Of a stretch of 64,000 nucleotides of DNA, positions 63,391 through 64,000 are shown piece after piece. The translations under genes and the position numbers were made by a program. Positions within the stretch are counted from its first letter, which is position 1; each line of letters begins with the position of its first letter. The stretch is from Flagellimonas abyssi (lineage in GTDB: Bacteria; Bacteroidota; Bacteroidia; Flavobacteriales; Flavobacteriaceae), in contig NZ_JAHZSV010000005.1 of the NCBI RefSeq assembly GCF_019457905.1, forward strand, positions 62,001 through 126,000, in the 5' to 3' direction. The notes below the pieces were generated by a model. It did not search any database. It saw only the letters and a program-made list of their open reading frames with translations, and had not been told where the DNA came from.

Positions 63391-64000
63391 TTATTCGTCT
63401 TCTTTGTATTTGTCAAACCATGCCAATACAGCAGCGATTTTTGCAATTAAGTTGCTGGGTTTGTTGGCGATACCGTGCCCTGCGCCTGGAATCCGTACCA
63501 TGGCGGTTTCCACGTTCTCCAATTTTAATGCCGCGTAGAATTGCTCAGATTCGGCAATCGGTGTACGGTAATCCTCTTCACCGGTCAATAGCATGGTGGG
63601 AGTGGTCACATTGCCCACATAGGTGAGGGGGGAGCGTCGCATATAGTTTTCTGGGTCTTCCCAAGGTTTTTTACCGAACCAATATTTGGAGAAAAACTGT
63701 ACCCCATCCGCATAGAGCACAAAACTGGTCCAGTTGATAACAGGTTTGGCCACTACGGCGGCTTTAAAACGGTCTGTTTTGCCCACGATCCATGCCGTAA
63801 GCACTCCACCTCCGGAACCACCGGTGACAAACAGGTTTTCTTCATCTACGTAGCCTTTTTCCAAAAGTGCGTCTACTCCCGACATCAAATCTTCATAATC
63901 GTGATTGGGATAATCGTGGTGTATCAGGTTTCCGAATTCTTCGCCGTAACTGGTACTTCCACGAGGGTTGGTGTAGAGCACCACATACCCTTCGGCGGCG
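63391..64000 (-). CDS. S9-family prolyl oligopeptidase, C-terminal part (runs off the window)
   Basis: At least 203 aa; the frame is open through the window's right edge (AAEGYVVLYTNPRGS), so the start lies outside. Alpha/beta peptidase domain with nucleophile Ser in TGGSGGGVLT, acid in TGEEDYRTPI and His in PGAGHGIAN, a complete triad. S9 enzymes cut short proline-containing or acylated peptides. Likely the first gene of the leftward cluster, 11 bases before the DUF4440 gene. Confidence 0.9.
   Translation of the reverse strand, partial: AAEGYVVLYTNPRGSTSYGEEFGNLIHHDYPNHDYEDLMSGVDALLEKGYVDEENLFVTGGSGGGVLTAWIVGKTDRFKAAVVAKPVINWTSFVLYADGVQFFSKYWFGKKPWEDPENYMRRSPLTYVGNVTTPTMLLTGEEDYRTPIAESEQFYAALKLENVETAMVRIPGAGHGIANKPSNLIAKIAAVLAWFDKYKEDE

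Overview
The window reads as chromosomal DNA of a marine-type member of the Flavobacteriaceae (Bacteroidota). Reasons: promoters of the TTG-N19-TAnnTTTG type in front of rpmE2 and rpmH, almost no strong Shine-Dalgarno sequences, many surface lipoproteins with a Bacteroidota-style signal, type-B L31, a carB without its C-terminal regulatory domain, DUF4199 and DUF6090 families, GlmU-like nucleotidyltransferase, and a G+C near 40 %. A Muricauda/Allomuricauda-like genus is a guess from protein flavour only. No tRNA, rRNA, prophage, insertion sequence or CRISPR array was seen.

Layout. 1-8.4 kb: fatty-acid catabolism. A MarR regulator heads a leftward operon MarR-fadN-fadA-(four-helix-bundle gene)-fadE, same fad gene order as the Bacillus fadNAE operon, with a 24-bp perfect palindrome over the promoter; a long-chain acyl-CoA ligase lies just upstream. 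8.4-12.6 kb: acetyltransferase and purL. 12.8-18.8 kb: secreted M20 amidohydrolase, AraC regulator plus SDR, RsmB-like methyltransferase, YCF48-like lipoprotein. 18.8-25.7 kb: leftward genes for DUF4199 protein, glycosyltransferase, phospho-sugar mutase, MsbA-type exporter, then an ECF sigma factor with a membrane protein and a Spy-like periplasmic protein. 25.8-35 kb: rpmE2, GlmU-like protein, then secreted or lipoprotein hydrolases (amidohydrolase, aspartic protease, GH29 fucosidase), a DOPA-dioxygenase-type enzyme and an AraC regulator. 35-38.4 kb: a repeat-rich island around a BspA-type leucine-rich-repeat lipoprotein. 38.4-51.7 kb: mtaB, cell-wall enzymes, PadR-regulated membrane protein, rpmH, carB, a Crp/Fnr regulator with an AhpD-like protein. 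51.9-58.3 kb: a tripartite RND efflux operon led by a small unrecognised exported protein. 58.3-64 kb: leftward cluster with two amidohydrolase paralogues, two DUF4440 proteins, AraC regulator, serine hydrolase and the start-less end of an S9 peptidase.

The most unusual feature is non-coding. Seven-base-periodic DNA recurs in intergenic positions: in every spacer after fadN, fadA and the four-helix-bundle gene, as 15 perfect AGTAAGC copies ahead of the ECF sigma gene, and as long degenerate arrays on both sides of the BspA-type gene. The four-helix-bundle gene is bracketed by 13-bp inverted repeats made of these heptads, which suggests a small gene-plus-repeat unit. A second family, with core GAGCGGAGTCGA, occurs as a hairpin, as the core of a six-copy 101-bp array before mtaB, and inside the purL reading frame.
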